Shown here in pieces: positions 16,887 through 25,748 of a stretch of 64,000 nucleotides of DNA (position 1 is the stretch's first letter; every line of letters starts with the position of its first letter). A model generated the notes under the pieces. It saw only the letters and a program-made list of their open reading frames with translations, ran no database searches and had not been told where the DNA came from. Source of the stretch: Rhodopirellula islandica (GTDB lineage: Bacteria; Planctomycetota; Planctomycetia; Pirellulales; Pirellulaceae); the NCBI RefSeq assembly GCF_001027925.1, contig NZ_LECT01000014.1, forward strand, positions 62,001 through 126,000, in the 5' to 3' direction. A program made the translations under genes and the position numbers.

Positions 16887-19661
16887 ATGCCTGCTTGGAC
16901 GCTCCTCCCTCCCGCCATCCCCAACCAGCTCATGTTCGCCCACCCATTCCGTGCGAATGCGCGTGCACTGTTCGCATTGCTTTGCTGGGCTTGTTTCTCG
17001 GGAATCTGCCTGACAGCGGAAGAGCGTGCGCCCGCCCCCTCCCGGTCCTTGGAAGAAATCAAACAGCACGGCGCAAGTCACTCGAAATACCTGGAACCCA
17101 CCACTCGTCCGACCGAGACACTGGCACCTCAAGCCGACCTGCAAACCTTTCGCGACGTCATCGTTCCCATTTTGGAAGAGTCTTGCATCGACTGCCATGG
17201 GCCCGGCAATGTCGAGGGCAACATCCAAATCGACACGCTCGATCCGAACTTGCTGGAAGGCGCTGACGTGGATTGGTGGGTGGAAGTCTTGGCCGTGCTC
17301 AACAACGGTGAGATGCCGCCGCCGGACGAACTGGAGATGGACGACGAGGACCGCCGCACCGTCGTCGAGTGGCTGTCGGGCGAAATCCAAGTCGCCTCCA
17401 CCTTTCGACGTGCCACCAGCGGCCACTCGTCATTCCGTCGATTGACGCGTTACGAAACCAATCATGCGTTGCAGGATCTTCTCGGGCTGCCTTACGAGTT
17501 TGCCAAGGACCTGCCTCCCGAAGCTCACTCGGACGATGGCTTCCAAAACAGCTCCGAGATGCTGCACATGTCCGTCAAGCACTTGGAAACCTATCGCCAA
17601 TTGGCCCGACAAGCCCTCGACCGAGCCATCGTGTTGGACAAACAACCGGCTCCAATCCACTGGAGCATCAGCATGAAACAGAACAGCCAGGTCGACCGGC
17701 ACCAACAGCAATCCAAACTCGATCAACTGGCCGAAAAACTCAAAGACGATCCTGAAAAGCAAAAGCAAGAAGTCGACGCGCTTCGCGAAAGCTTTCAAGA
17801 GATCCCACGAGACACCCATTACAGAAACTTGACGACCGGGCAAAAGGTCTCAGCCAGCTGGGCTTACAACGGGGCTCGCTATGCGATGGATTCCGAAGAT
17901 GCACCGCGAGTCATGCCGCCCACCTCGGATCACGTCGCCGTGCTGCCCGGCGGTCGGAATCAAAAGCTGATCGTGGAACTGGGCGACCAAGTTCCCAACC
18001 AAGGCGTGATGCGAGTTCGCGTTCGGGCCTCTTGGTTGCGTGAGCACGACACGTCGAACGACGAATTGCACCCGCCCAGTTTGCAACTGGATTTCGGCTG
18101 GCGAGCCAGCAACGAGGGCCGCGCCGACATGCGTGTGAGCCTCGCCGACCAACCAATCACTGCATCCCCCGACGAACCGCAGATCTATGAGTGGGACGTT
18201 CCGCTGGGCGACATCTACCCACGCAACTCCGTCCGCGGAGCCTCCAAGATGGGAGCGATGCCCAGCCCTTCGGAGTACATCCGGTTCGTCAACAGTTCGG
18301 TTTCCAAAGCAGCCATCCAAATCGACCATGTTGAGGTCGTCGCTCCCGTCAACGATCAGTGGCCCCCCGCATCTCACCAACGCATCTTCTTTGCCAGTGA
18401 ACATCGTGACGATGAACTGCAATACGCCAGCGAAATCCTGACGTCGTTCATGCGACAAGCCTGGCGGCGACCTCCCAGCGATGCGGAGTTGCAACGCAAA
18501 CTCAAACTTTTCACTGCCATTCGCGGCCAGTGTGAATCCATGGAAGAAGCCACCTCGGAAGTGCTGGCCTCGGTCCTTTCCTCGCCGAACTTTCTGTACG
18601 TCGTTCGCGAGACTGAAACCGAGCCGTCCGAATCGGACTCCGACCTCGATCGATTGACACCCCATGAACTGGCAACGCGACTGGCGCTGTTTTTGTGGTG
18701 CAGTGTCCCAGACGATGAGTTACTCGAACTCGCCGACAATGGCCGACTGACCTCCGCCGATGAACTGAACAATCAAATCGACCGAATGCTGACCGACCCC
18801 AAAGCGGAACGCTTCAGCCAACAATTTGTTCATCAATGGCTCGACCTCCAACTCCTGGACTTCCTCAACGGCGCCGAAACCAAACCGAGGCTCAGCCCCT
18901 CGCTCAAAGAGGCGATGCAGCGAGAACCGATCGCATTCTTTCACGAAATGCTGCAGCAGGACGAAAGCGTGCTGCACTTCATCCACGCTGATTTCGCGAT
19001 GGTCAATGAACGTCTGGCTCAGCACTACGGGATCCCCCACGTCCACGGCAACCACTTTCGCCGAGTCTCCCTGCAATCCGATCCTCGACGCGGCGGCTTG
19101 CTGACTCAAGCCGGTTTGCTGGCGATGAACTCGGACGGCACCAACTCACATCCACTCAAGCGTGGCGTGTGGTTGTTGGAAAGCATCCTCAACGATCCAC
19201 CACCACCACCGCCACCTGCAGTTCCCGAGATTGACCTGGCCGATCCTGAAATCGCCAAGATGACCTTGATCGAACGAATGGAAGATCACCGCAACCATCC
19301 CGCCTGCATGTCGTGCCACTCCAAAATTGACCCGTGGGGCATCGCATTTGAAAACTACGACGCGGTCGGTCGTTGGCGCAACTCCATCAACGGCAAACCC
19401 GTCGACGCAACCGCCACGCTGTTCAATCAACAGGAACTCTCCGGCGTCGAAGGCCTCAAACGTTACCTGTTGGAAGATCGCCAGGACCAATTTGTTCGCG
19501 CGATGGTCCATAAGCTGGCAACCTTCGCCCTCGGGCGTCCGCTCACATTTGCAGACCATTCCAGCGTCGATCAAATCACAGCGGAAGTTCGCCAGCAGGA
19601 CGATGGCCTCGCCACGATGATTCGGCAATTGGTCGCCAGCGACCTCTTTCAGTCCAAGTGA
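16887..19661 (+). CDS. Planctomycete cytochrome-type surface protein (DUF1587/1595/1592/1588/1585)
   Basis: 924 residues with a signal peptide (AHPFRANARALFALLCWACF region); ATG 16932 would give a shorter, cleaner one. Domain order: planctomycete-type cytochrome c domain with heme motif CIDCH near residue 99, DUF1587 (SSFRRLTRYETNHALQDLLG), a carbohydrate-binding-like middle (residues about 310-490), DUF1595 (FMRQAWRRPPSDAEL), DUF1592 (LTPHELATRLALFLWCS), DUF1588 (RRGGLLTQAGLLAMNSDGT) with a second CxxCH-like CMSCH, and DUF1585 at the end. These proteins are abundant in planctomycetes, exported, and always paired with DUF1552, the next gene. Suggested roles include electron transfer coupled to polysaccharide use; none is proven. 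Confidence 0.92.
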   Translation: MPAWTLLPPAIPNQLMFAHPFRANARALFALLCWACFSGICLTAEERAPAPSRSLEEIKQHGASHSKYLEPTTRPTETLAPQADLQTFRDVIVPILEESCIDCHGPGNVEGNIQIDTLDPNLLEGADVDWWVEVLAVLNNGEMPPPDELEMDDEDRRTVVEWLSGEIQVASTFRRATSGHSSFRRLTRYETNHALQDLLGLPYEFAKDLPPEAHSDDGFQNSSEMLHMSVKHLETYRQLARQALDRAIVLDKQPAPIHWSISMKQNSQVDRHQQQSKLDQLAEKLKDDPEKQKQEVDALRESFQEIPRDTHYRNLTTGQKVSASWAYNGARYAMDSEDAPRVMPPTSDHVAVLPGGRNQKLIVELGDQVPNQGVMRVRVRASWLREHDTSNDELHPPSLQLDFGWRASNEGRADMRVSLADQPITASPDEPQIYEWDVPLGDIYPRNSVRGASKMGAMPSPSEYIRFVNSSVSKAAIQIDHVEVVAPVNDQWPPASHQRIFFASEHRDDELQYASEILTSFMRQAWRRPPSDAELQRKLKLFTAIRGQCESMEEATSEVLASVLSSPNFLYVVRETETEPSESDSDLDRLTPHELATRLALFLWCSVPDDELLELADNGRLTSADELNNQIDRMLTDPKAERFSQQFVHQWLDLQLLDFLNGAETKPRLSPSLKEAMQREPIAFFHEMLQQDESVLHFIHADFAMVNERLAQHYGIPHVHGNHFRRVSLQSDPRRGGLLTQAGLLAMNSDGTNSHPLKRGVWLLESILNDPPPPPPPAVPEIDLADPEIAKMTLIERMEDHRNHPACMSCHSKIDPWGIAFENYDAVGRWRNSINGKPVDATATLFNQQELSGVEGLKRYLLEDRQDQFVRAMVHKLATFALGRPLTFADHSSVDQITAEVRQQDDGLATMIRQLVASDLFQSK

Positions 19662-19727
19662 TCTCCGCCTCCCTGTGCCACCCAACCCATTCCTCTCGCC
19701 AAGCTCGCAGTCTTCCAGGAACCTTCC

Positions 19728-21131
19728 ATGACGTTGAATCTGAATGGCCTCGATCGTCGCCGTTTTCTTCGCGGCACCGGTGTCGCACTGGCCCTGCCAC
19801 TGTTCGAATCCGTCGCGATGTCGGCGGTGCGAGCTTCCGAAGAAACCAAGGACCCGAAGCGTTTGGCGTGTTTCTATTTCCCCGATGGTGTGCCGATGCC
19901 ATTGCCGGAAGACCCCGCCTACCAAGACTGGTCGTGGTTCCCGCATGGTACCGGAGACGACTTCACGTTCACGAAGGCCTTGTCACCCCTGGAATCGCTG
20001 CGGGATGAGATCAGCATTTTGTCTGGTTTCTCTCACCCCCAATCACGCAGTGTCCACGGGCACTCCAACGCCGATCAGTTTCTGACGGCCGCCGATACCG
20101 GATCCAATGGTCCCTACAAGAACAACATTTCGCTGGATCAGATTTACGCGGAATACGTTGGCAACCAAACCCGGTACTCCTCGCTCGTGATGTCGACCGA
20201 TGGTGGCACCGGAACACCGCGAGGCACACACACTCTTTCATTCAATCGAAATGGTCGCGCCATCCCGGCGGAGAACCGCCCCAAACGGATCTTCGACATG
20301 CTCTTCGTCAAAAGCGACGAAGATGCGGCACGCCGCTTGGCACTCAGCCAAAGTGCGCTGGATGACCTGCTGGCCGATGCCCAATCGCTTCGCAAGACGC
20401 TTTCTTCACGCGATCAATCCAGCCTGGATGAATACCTCGACTCCGTTCGCGAAGCTGAGATCAAGGTTGAAAAGGCAAAGCATTGGCTCAACACGCCACT
20501 GCCAACTGTCAACGCGGACCACTTGAACCTCAACCTGACACCGGACGAACCACGTCAATATTTGCAGACGATGTTCGAGATGATTTACCTGGCGTTCAAA
20601 ACCGATTCGACCCGTGTTGCCACCTACCAAATCGGTCGTGAAAACGGCGTGGGCATCAGCGATCACTTGGCTCGCGCTGTCGGCTTCAGTCTGGCTCACC
20701 AACTCTCTCACGAAACCAAGAACCCAGGCGGCTGGAAAAACTTCGCGGTTTACTGCCAGTTCCTCAACGAGGAATTTGGACGCTTCATCGGCAAGCTGAA
20801 AGAAACCGAAGAACCCGCCGGACGGGGATCCATGCTCGACAACACGCTGCTATTGTTCGGCTCCGCGTCCAGTGCCTTCCACCTGTCTCGCAATTACCCG
20901 TTGATTCTGGCGGGTGGCAAGAACATGGGATTCAAACATGGGAAGTACATCAACAAGGCTGGCTCCAACCCGCAGGGCGGTGCCTGGGATGGTGGTCGCG
21001 AACCGTGGCAACAAGAGATCGCTCACGAAGACCGACCTCTTTCCAACCTGTTCGTCACCATGCTCCAGCAGCTCGATGTTCCCGCGAAATCGTTCGCTGA
21101 CAGCGACGGGAAAGTCACGGAGCTGATCTGA
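19728..21131 (+). CDS. DUF1552 domain protein, partner of the cytochrome-type surface protein
   Basis: 467 residues with a twin-arginine signal, NGLDRRRFLRGTGVALALP, so exported folded. The body follows DUF1552: LACFYFPDGVPMP, ILSGFSHPQSRSVHGHSNAD and the C-terminal GGREPWQQEIAHEDRPLSNLFVTML. The fold is related to sulfatase/alkaline-phosphatase-like DUF1501 proteins. It begins 66 bases after the DUF1587-1585 gene with AGGAA about 8 bases before ATG 19728; the two form an operon, the usual arrangement in this phylum. Biochemical function unknown. Confidence 0.92.
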   Translation: MTLNLNGLDRRRFLRGTGVALALPLFESVAMSAVRASEETKDPKRLACFYFPDGVPMPLPEDPAYQDWSWFPHGTGDDFTFTKALSPLESLRDEISILSGFSHPQSRSVHGHSNADQFLTAADTGSNGPYKNNISLDQIYAEYVGNQTRYSSLVMSTDGGTGTPRGTHTLSFNRNGRAIPAENRPKRIFDMLFVKSDEDAARRLALSQSALDDLLADAQSLRKTLSSRDQSSLDEYLDSVREAEIKVEKAKHWLNTPLPTVNADHLNLNLTPDEPRQYLQTMFEMIYLAFKTDSTRVATYQIGRENGVGISDHLARAVGFSLAHQLSHETKNPGGWKNFAVYCQFLNEEFGRFIGKLKETEEPAGRGSMLDNTLLLFGSASSAFHLSRNYPLILAGGKNMGFKHGKYINKAGSNPQGGAWDGGREPWQQEIAHEDRPLSNLFVTMLQQLDVPAKSFADSDGKVTELI

Positions 21132-21145
21132 AGTCGCAACCTCCC

Positions 21146-21215
21146 GTAGCCGGATTCGCCAGAATCCGGACCGCTCACCAACTCGCCCATCTGAATTCTT
21201 GGCGAATCCGGCTAC
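21146..21215. repeat. Palindromic element family A (GTAGCCGGATTCGCC ends), with a B fragment after it
   Basis: Opens GTAGCCGGATTCGCCAGAA and closes TTCTTGGCGAATCCGGCTAC, terminal inverted repeats around ~25 variable bases. It is followed at 21220-21246 by ACAACCCGACGCGTCAGCGAG, a half of family B. The same combination recurs downstream of many genes in the window. Confidence 0.85.
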
Positions 21216-21275
21216 CAACATCACAACCCGACGCGTCAGCGAGGGACCACACGGGATCCCGGTGAATCCATCAAC

Positions 21276-21395
21276 GTAGGCCAGGTCATCACCTGGCACC
21301 CAGCCGATGCTTTGGAACAAAGTGAGGCGTCCAGCCGCCCCCGCAAGCCCCAGCGATATCCGTCCAATCGCCCCGCCAGGTAGAACCTGGCCTAC
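21276..21395. repeat. 120-bp element family C, full copy 1
   Basis: Begins GTAGGCCAGGTCATCACCTG and ends AGGTAGAACCTGGCCTAC, with ATGCTTTGGAACAAAG in the centre. Full copies of exactly 120 bp also lie at 37364-37483, 41945-42064 and 45291-45410; partial copies at 34580-34655 and 47811-47856. No coding capacity. Confidence 0.9.
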
Positions 21396-21437
21396 GCTAT
21401 TCTGGTGAATCCAGCTACCAAGACGTGGGCCAGCAAC

Positions 21438-21941
21438 TCACCGCTTCGGAATGTTGGACGTCGAGAAAGCGTCAGGCAACAAATCCGATAGGCGACGCAT
21501 TTGTTGTTCGCCATCGATCACATCGATCGTGTAAACAAACAGATCCGACCCGAATTCGGCCAGCACTTGCCGGCAAGCACCACAGGGCATCGCACCGCCG
21601 ATGCTGGCGATTGCCACGGCATGGAACATTCGATAACCGCCCGCCACGGCGGTGCAGACCGCCGTTCGTTCCGCACATTGCGTCAACGAGTAGCTGGCAT
21701 TTTCAACGTTGCAACCTTCGACCACACGCCCGTCGTGGGTCAACAACGCAGCGCCAACGTAGAAGTGACTGTGCGGCGCGTACGCATGATCGCGAGCCGA
21801 GATGGCCGCCTGAACCAAACGCTGGACATCTTCGTCGCTGGGTGGATCGATCTCGGACGCTTGGCTGTGAACATCGGTCATGGCAGGATAGAGAGACAAG
21901 GAAGTAGACTCACCGAAGAGAGGAGCAGATTCCGCCATCAA
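21438..21941 (-). CDS. cdd: Cytidine deaminase
   Basis: 167 residues. The zinc and catalytic motifs are complete: CNVENASYSLTQCAERTAV (Cys-Ala-Glu) and PCGACRQVLAEF (PCxxC), with YAPHSHFYVGAALL at the substrate pocket. Deaminates cytidine and deoxycytidine to uridine in pyrimidine salvage. The frame starts with two ATGs at 21941/21938; a later ATG at 21881 (MTDVHSQASE) also fits the usual ~130-residue length, and the first 20 residues may not be translated. Divergent from the HtrA-like gene. Confidence 0.93.
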   Translation of the reverse strand: MMAESAPLFGESTSLSLYPAMTDVHSQASEIDPPSDEDVQRLVQAAISARDHAYAPHSHFYVGAALLTHDGRVVEGCNVENASYSLTQCAERTAVCTAVAGGYRMFHAVAIASIGGAMPCGACRQVLAEFGSDLFVYTIDVIDGEQQMRRLSDLLPDAFSTSNIPKR

Positions 21942-22159
21942 GTCCCGATAGAGTACCTCGCTTCATCCCTGAAGCAATGCGGCAACACGTATTCGGAGCA
22001 CCTCCGCCGCAATTGGCTTCGACATTTGCGGCACTGGCTCTCCATTTTACCAAAACGCGTCCGCTGCCGAGGCATCACAGCCAGTTTGAAATGGATTCGG
22101 GCGCGGTAACATGTCAGATCCCCCCTTCACCTTCTCAACTGGTTCCAAGCGTTCCTGAA

Positions 22160-23434
22160 ATGTTGTTGAAAATTGACTCCCCCCGCACAGCGACCCAGCA
22201 CGTGACGATTCGAACATCTCATCGACAACCATCTCGCCTCCTGCTTGTCCTCCTTGCCATCGCTGCACTGAACTTCGGCCAGCCCGACGTCAGCCTGCCT
22301 GCGGCAAACGCTGACGAGGCGGCTCAAGTCAGCGCCCGATCACTTTCAAGGGCCTTCCGTGACGCGGCCCGGGAAGCAGGCCCCTCCGTCGTGACCGTGT
22401 TCTCTTACGGGCAGAATCAGACGCTCTCTGGCGAAAACACCGACGAAGCCGAACCGGAAACAGACGAAGAATCCCCCGACGAACCCGTCGGCCCAACTCC
22501 TCCCCAGCAATCCGACGATGGCGAGTTTGAACTCAGCGGGCTGGGATCCGGCGTGATCATCAATCCTTTCCCGGATGCCGACAAGAACGCCAACGAAGAC
22601 AAGACAACGTACTGGGTGATGACCAACAACCATGTCATCGCGAATGCGAAGAAGGTGGTCGTCCAATTGCCAAACGAAACCGAACTGGTCGCTGAAAAAG
22701 TGCACGGTGACCCGTCCAGTGACATCGCGGTGCTGCAAGTCACCTCCGCCGATGCCCTGAAGGTCGCTCAATACGGGGACTCCAACACACTCGACATCGG
22801 CGACTGGGTGCTGGCCATCGGCAGCCCATTCAAGTTGGAAGCCACCGTCAGCGCCGGCATCATCAGCGCCAAAAATCGAAGGCTCGATCGCATCCGCCGC
22901 AGTCGATTGTTGCAAACCGATGCGGCGATCAACCCGGGCAACTCCGGCGGCCCCTTGGTCGACCTGGATGGCAACGTGATCGCGATCAACACGGCGATTG
23001 CAACTCGCAACGGAAGTTACCAAGGCATCGGGTTCGCCGTGCCGATTGATCAAGCCAAATGGATTGCTCGCGAATTGGCCCGCTTCGGAACCGTCCGTCG
23101 CTCGACCATGGGAATCACCACGGTGGAACTGAACGCGAAAATGGCCAAGATTTTCAAACTGCCTGAGGGATTGGGCGTGCTCGTCTATGAAATCATTCGC
23201 AAGAGCTCAGCCGATCGAGCTGGCCTGGAACAGTTGGACGTGATCACCGAGTTCGCTGGCCAACCCTTCCTCAAACCAATCGATCTTCGCGAAGCGATTG
23301 AACGACAACCAGTCGGCTCCACCCAGTCGCTGAAGGTGATTCGCAAAGGCGAAGAAATCGAACTCGAAGTCATCTTGGCTCCCGTCGATGACCCAACCGC
23401 CACGCCGGAAGAGATGTTAAGATCAGAAAAGTAA
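22160..23434 (+). CDS. HtrA/DegP-like secreted serine protease with PDZ domain
   Basis: 424 residues from ATG 22160, chosen because it places a membrane-crossing signal (LLLVLLAIAALNFG) near the N-terminus; the frame is open back to 21977. Catalytic triad His158 (NNHVIA), Asp188 (SSDIAVL) and Ser262 (NPGNSGGPL). Before the protease domain lies an acidic, proline-rich linker (NTDEAEPETDEESPDEP). One PDZ domain follows (LPEGLGVLVYEIIRKSSADRAG). Acts in protein quality control in the periplasm. Repeat DNA begins right after the stop. Confidence 0.9.
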   Translation: MLLKIDSPRTATQHVTIRTSHRQPSRLLLVLLAIAALNFGQPDVSLPAANADEAAQVSARSLSRAFRDAAREAGPSVVTVFSYGQNQTLSGENTDEAEPETDEESPDEPVGPTPPQQSDDGEFELSGLGSGVIINPFPDADKNANEDKTTYWVMTNNHVIANAKKVVVQLPNETELVAEKVHGDPSSDIAVLQVTSADALKVAQYGDSNTLDIGDWVLAIGSPFKLEATVSAGIISAKNRRLDRIRRSRLLQTDAAINPGNSGGPLVDLDGNVIAINTAIATRNGSYQGIGFAVPIDQAKWIARELARFGTVRRSTMGITTVELNAKMAKIFKLPEGLGVLVYEIIRKSSADRAGLEQLDVITEFAGQPFLKPIDLREAIERQPVGSTQSLKVIRKGEEIELEVILAPVDDPTATPEEMLRSEK

Positions 23435-23436
23435 AA

Positions 23437-23690
23437 TTGCAAATTGCAAAATCCGGGTGGTGGAGGCGAGGACGGGACGCGAACCGGAGGAGCATTCGGC
23501 GGCAATCATCGCCCCGGATGGGGCCGGCGTCGGGCATGCCGCGTGGGCCTCGCGGACCGGCCTGTCGATTCACTCGAGTTCACAACCCGACGCGTGAGCG
23601 AGGGACCCACCGGCTCGTTGCAATGGCACGCGATCCCTCGCTCACGCGTCGGGTTAGGATTCAATCCACAAGCCGTGACGCGTTGGGGTC
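23437..23690. repeat. ~250-bp element, inverted copy of the one at 44623-44880
   Basis: Read on the minus strand it matches 44623-44880 along its length: the family B palindrome (23584-23605 against 23634-23655), then GAACTCGAGTGAATCGACAG-like sequence, CGCGGCATGCCCGACGCC, ATTGCCGCCGAATGCTCC, GTCCCGTCCTCGCC and an AT-rich end (TTTTGCAATTTGCAATTTTA). It starts three bases after the protease stop. No reading frame of interest. Confidence 0.85.
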
Positions 23691-23745
23691 GGAAAGCGAG
23701 ATTGCCGGGGGAGGGCAGTGCGAGCCACTTCCCATGCCCGCCTCC

Positions 23746-24255
23746 TCACTCCGCAGAAGCCCGTTTGGGCAGCACCCAATTCGGACGCACGAAATGGCAC
23801 GTGTACCCGTTGGGGACTTTCTCGAGGTAGTCCTGGTGCTCGGGTTCGGCTTCCCAAAAATCGCTCACAGGTTCCACTTCCGTGACCACCTTTCCCGGCC
23901 ACAAGCCCGACGCATTCACGTCCGCCATGGTGTCCAGTGCGGTCTGCTTCTGCTGCTCATCGACATAGTAAATCGCAGAACGGTACGACGGACCGCGGTC
24001 ATTCCCCTGACGGTTTGGCGTCGTCGGGTCATGAACCTGAAAGAAGAACTCCAGCAACTGACGGTAACTCGTCTGCTCCGGATCAAACAGAATTTCGATC
24101 CCTTCGGCGTGGTTGCCATGATTGCGATAGGTCGCGTTGGGCACCTCACCGCCGGTGTAGCCCACACGCGTCGATTCAACGCCAGGCAACTTGCGAATCA
24201 GATCCTGCATGCCCCAAAAACATCCGCCTGCCAAAACCGCTCGCTCTGTCATCAT
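23746..24255 (-). CDS. msrA: Peptide methionine sulfoxide reductase A
   Basis: 169 residues, cytoplasmic. Active-site block [13 protein letters not shown], then [50 protein letters not shown], all MsrA hallmarks. Reduces methionine-S-sulfoxide in proteins, with recycling by thioredoxin. Two ATGs open the frame (24255 and 24252) with GGAGA six to nine bases upstream. A second MsrA, carrying a lipoprotein signal, is encoded at 40949-41695, so the organism has separate cytoplasmic and envelope enzymes. No MsrB neighbour. Confidence 0.94.
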   Translation of the reverse strand: MMTERAVLAGGCFWGMQDLIRKLPGVESTRVGYTGGEVPNATYRNHGNHAEGIEILFDPEQTSYRQLLEFFFQVHDPTTPNRQGNDRGPSYRSAIYYVDEQQKQTALDTMADVNASGLWPGKVVTEVEPVSDFWEAEPEHQDYLEKVPNGYTCHFVRPNWVLPKRASAE

Positions 24256-24350
24256 ACTTCTCCATTGAATCTCATCGGAATGAAAAGAACTGTGGCATCG
24301 TCTTCCAGCCCGTGGTGGTCACCCCACAGGCTGGACGACGTTGCCACGTT

Positions 24351-25748
24351 CTATTTGCCAATGCAAAACCGGCCGAACACGCGGTCCAGAATATCATCGG
24401 TGTAGACCTGACCGGTCACTTCCCCGATCGCCTCAACAGCCAGACGCATTTCTGCGGCCACCAATTCGTGTCCCGCGGCTTGTTCCGTCCACTGTATCGC
24501 TTGGTCCAGGTGATCCATCGCGGCAGCCAACGAATCCTGGCAGCGTGCGGCGGTGCCGATCACATTGCCCGTCTCTCCGGCGTCCCGCTGTTCCGCGAAA
24601 CCGACCAGGCTCTCGATCAATTTCTCCACGCCCGCCCCCGACTCACTGCTGAGAGCGAAGTCCGCCTGCATCAAATCACCCTCCCAATCCGCTGGCATCA
24701 AATCTCGTTTGGTCGCGACGCAGATCAGTTCTGCCGATCGCTTGGCATCCGGCACAACCGCATCAGGGTTTCTCAAGAATTCAAAATCGCCGCCGAGGGT
24801 CGCATCCATGCACCACACGTGCACGTCCGCTCCACGGGCCGCTTCCGCCGCCTGCAACTGAGCCTCGCGCGAAACACGTGCCTCCGGATCCGACTCCTCT
24901 CGTGATTCCAACCCCGCCGTGTCGATCAATTGAAACGAATGACCGCCCCAGCTCGACTCCACCGTGACCAGATCACGAGTCGTCCCGGCCTGATCGGTCA
25001 CGATCGCCGACTCGGTACGCGACAAGACATTGAGCAACCGGCTCTTCCCCGCATTGGGCAACCCTCGCAGGACAACCCGAATCGTTGGCGACGCCCCCCC
25101 TCGATCACTGAGCTGCGAACGCGTTTGTGAAAGCAGAGCACGAAGTTCATCGAGCCGTCGCACCAACACTTCATCGGAGATGAACTCAATGTCTTCGTCG
25201 ACAAAATCCAACCCGGCTTCCACGTCCGCCAGCAAATCCAACAAGGTTGAACGAGCGGATTGCAACGGCCGCGAAAGGTTGCCGGCCAATTGCGACAGCG
25301 CTTGATCCAAACTGCCGCGATCCTCCGCTTCGATCACGCCGAGCACCGCCTCGGCTTGCGTCAGATCCAATCGTCCAGCCAAGAACGAACGCATCGTGAA
25401 CTCACCTGGACGCGCGGCTCTGGCCCCGGCCCGAATGGCCGCATCCAAACTGGATTGCAACAACGGCGGCGACCCCATCAGATGCAGTTCCGCCGAAGGC
25501 TGTCCGGTGTAGCTGCGCTGGGTCGGCCAAACCATCACGTCGACATCGATGGCACCGAGCGGCTCCCCGAGAGCGAGCCTCTTCGACGCTCGAAACGAAC
25601 GTCGACCGATCGATTCGGCCGAGTCCAAGATCTCCATCCGACACAACACATCGAGGCAGTCATGACCTGACAGACGCACGATCCCGCGAGGCGCGGGCGC
25701 CATCGGCGAGGCGATGGCGGCGATGGTGTCATCCGCTTCCGAGGTCAC
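24351..25748 (-). CDS. mnmE: tRNA modification GTPase MnmE
   Basis: 465 residues. The N-terminal folate-binding domain has APRGIVRLSG; the central helical domain begins near FTMRSFLAGRLDLTQAEAVL; the inserted G domain has Walker A GLPNAGKSRLLN, DQAGTTRD and DTAGLES; the protein ends FGRFCIGK with the conserved CIGK cysteine. With MnmG it modifies U34 of certain tRNAs. Its ATG overlaps the stop of the DsbD-like gene by 4 bases (ATGA). The G1 loop and the C-terminus are intact, so it should be active. Confidence 0.95.
   Translation of the reverse strand: MTSEADDTIAAIASPMAPAPRGIVRLSGHDCLDVLCRMEILDSAESIGRRSFRASKRLALGEPLGAIDVDVMVWPTQRSYTGQPSAELHLMGSPPLLQSSLDAAIRAGARAARPGEFTMRSFLAGRLDLTQAEAVLGVIEAEDRGSLDQALSQLAGNLSRPLQSARSTLLDLLADVEAGLDFVDEDIEFISDEVLVRRLDELRALLSQTRSQLSDRGGASPTIRVVLRGLPNAGKSRLLNVLSRTESAIVTDQAGTTRDLVTVESSWGGHSFQLIDTAGLESREESDPEARVSREAQLQAAEAARGADVHVWCMDATLGGDFEFLRNPDAVVPDAKRSAELICVATKRDLMPADWEGDLMQADFALSSESGAGVEKLIESLVGFAEQRDAGETGNVIGTAARCQDSLAAAMDHLDQAIQWTEQAAGHELVAAEMRLAVEAIGEVTGQVYTDDILDRVFGRFCIGK

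Noticed and set aside
21438..21941. tRNA or other structured RNA near the cytidine deaminase gene
   Set aside because: I looked for cloverleaf patterns and T-loop GGTTC/GATTC sequences across gaps and found none that fold convincingly by eye.
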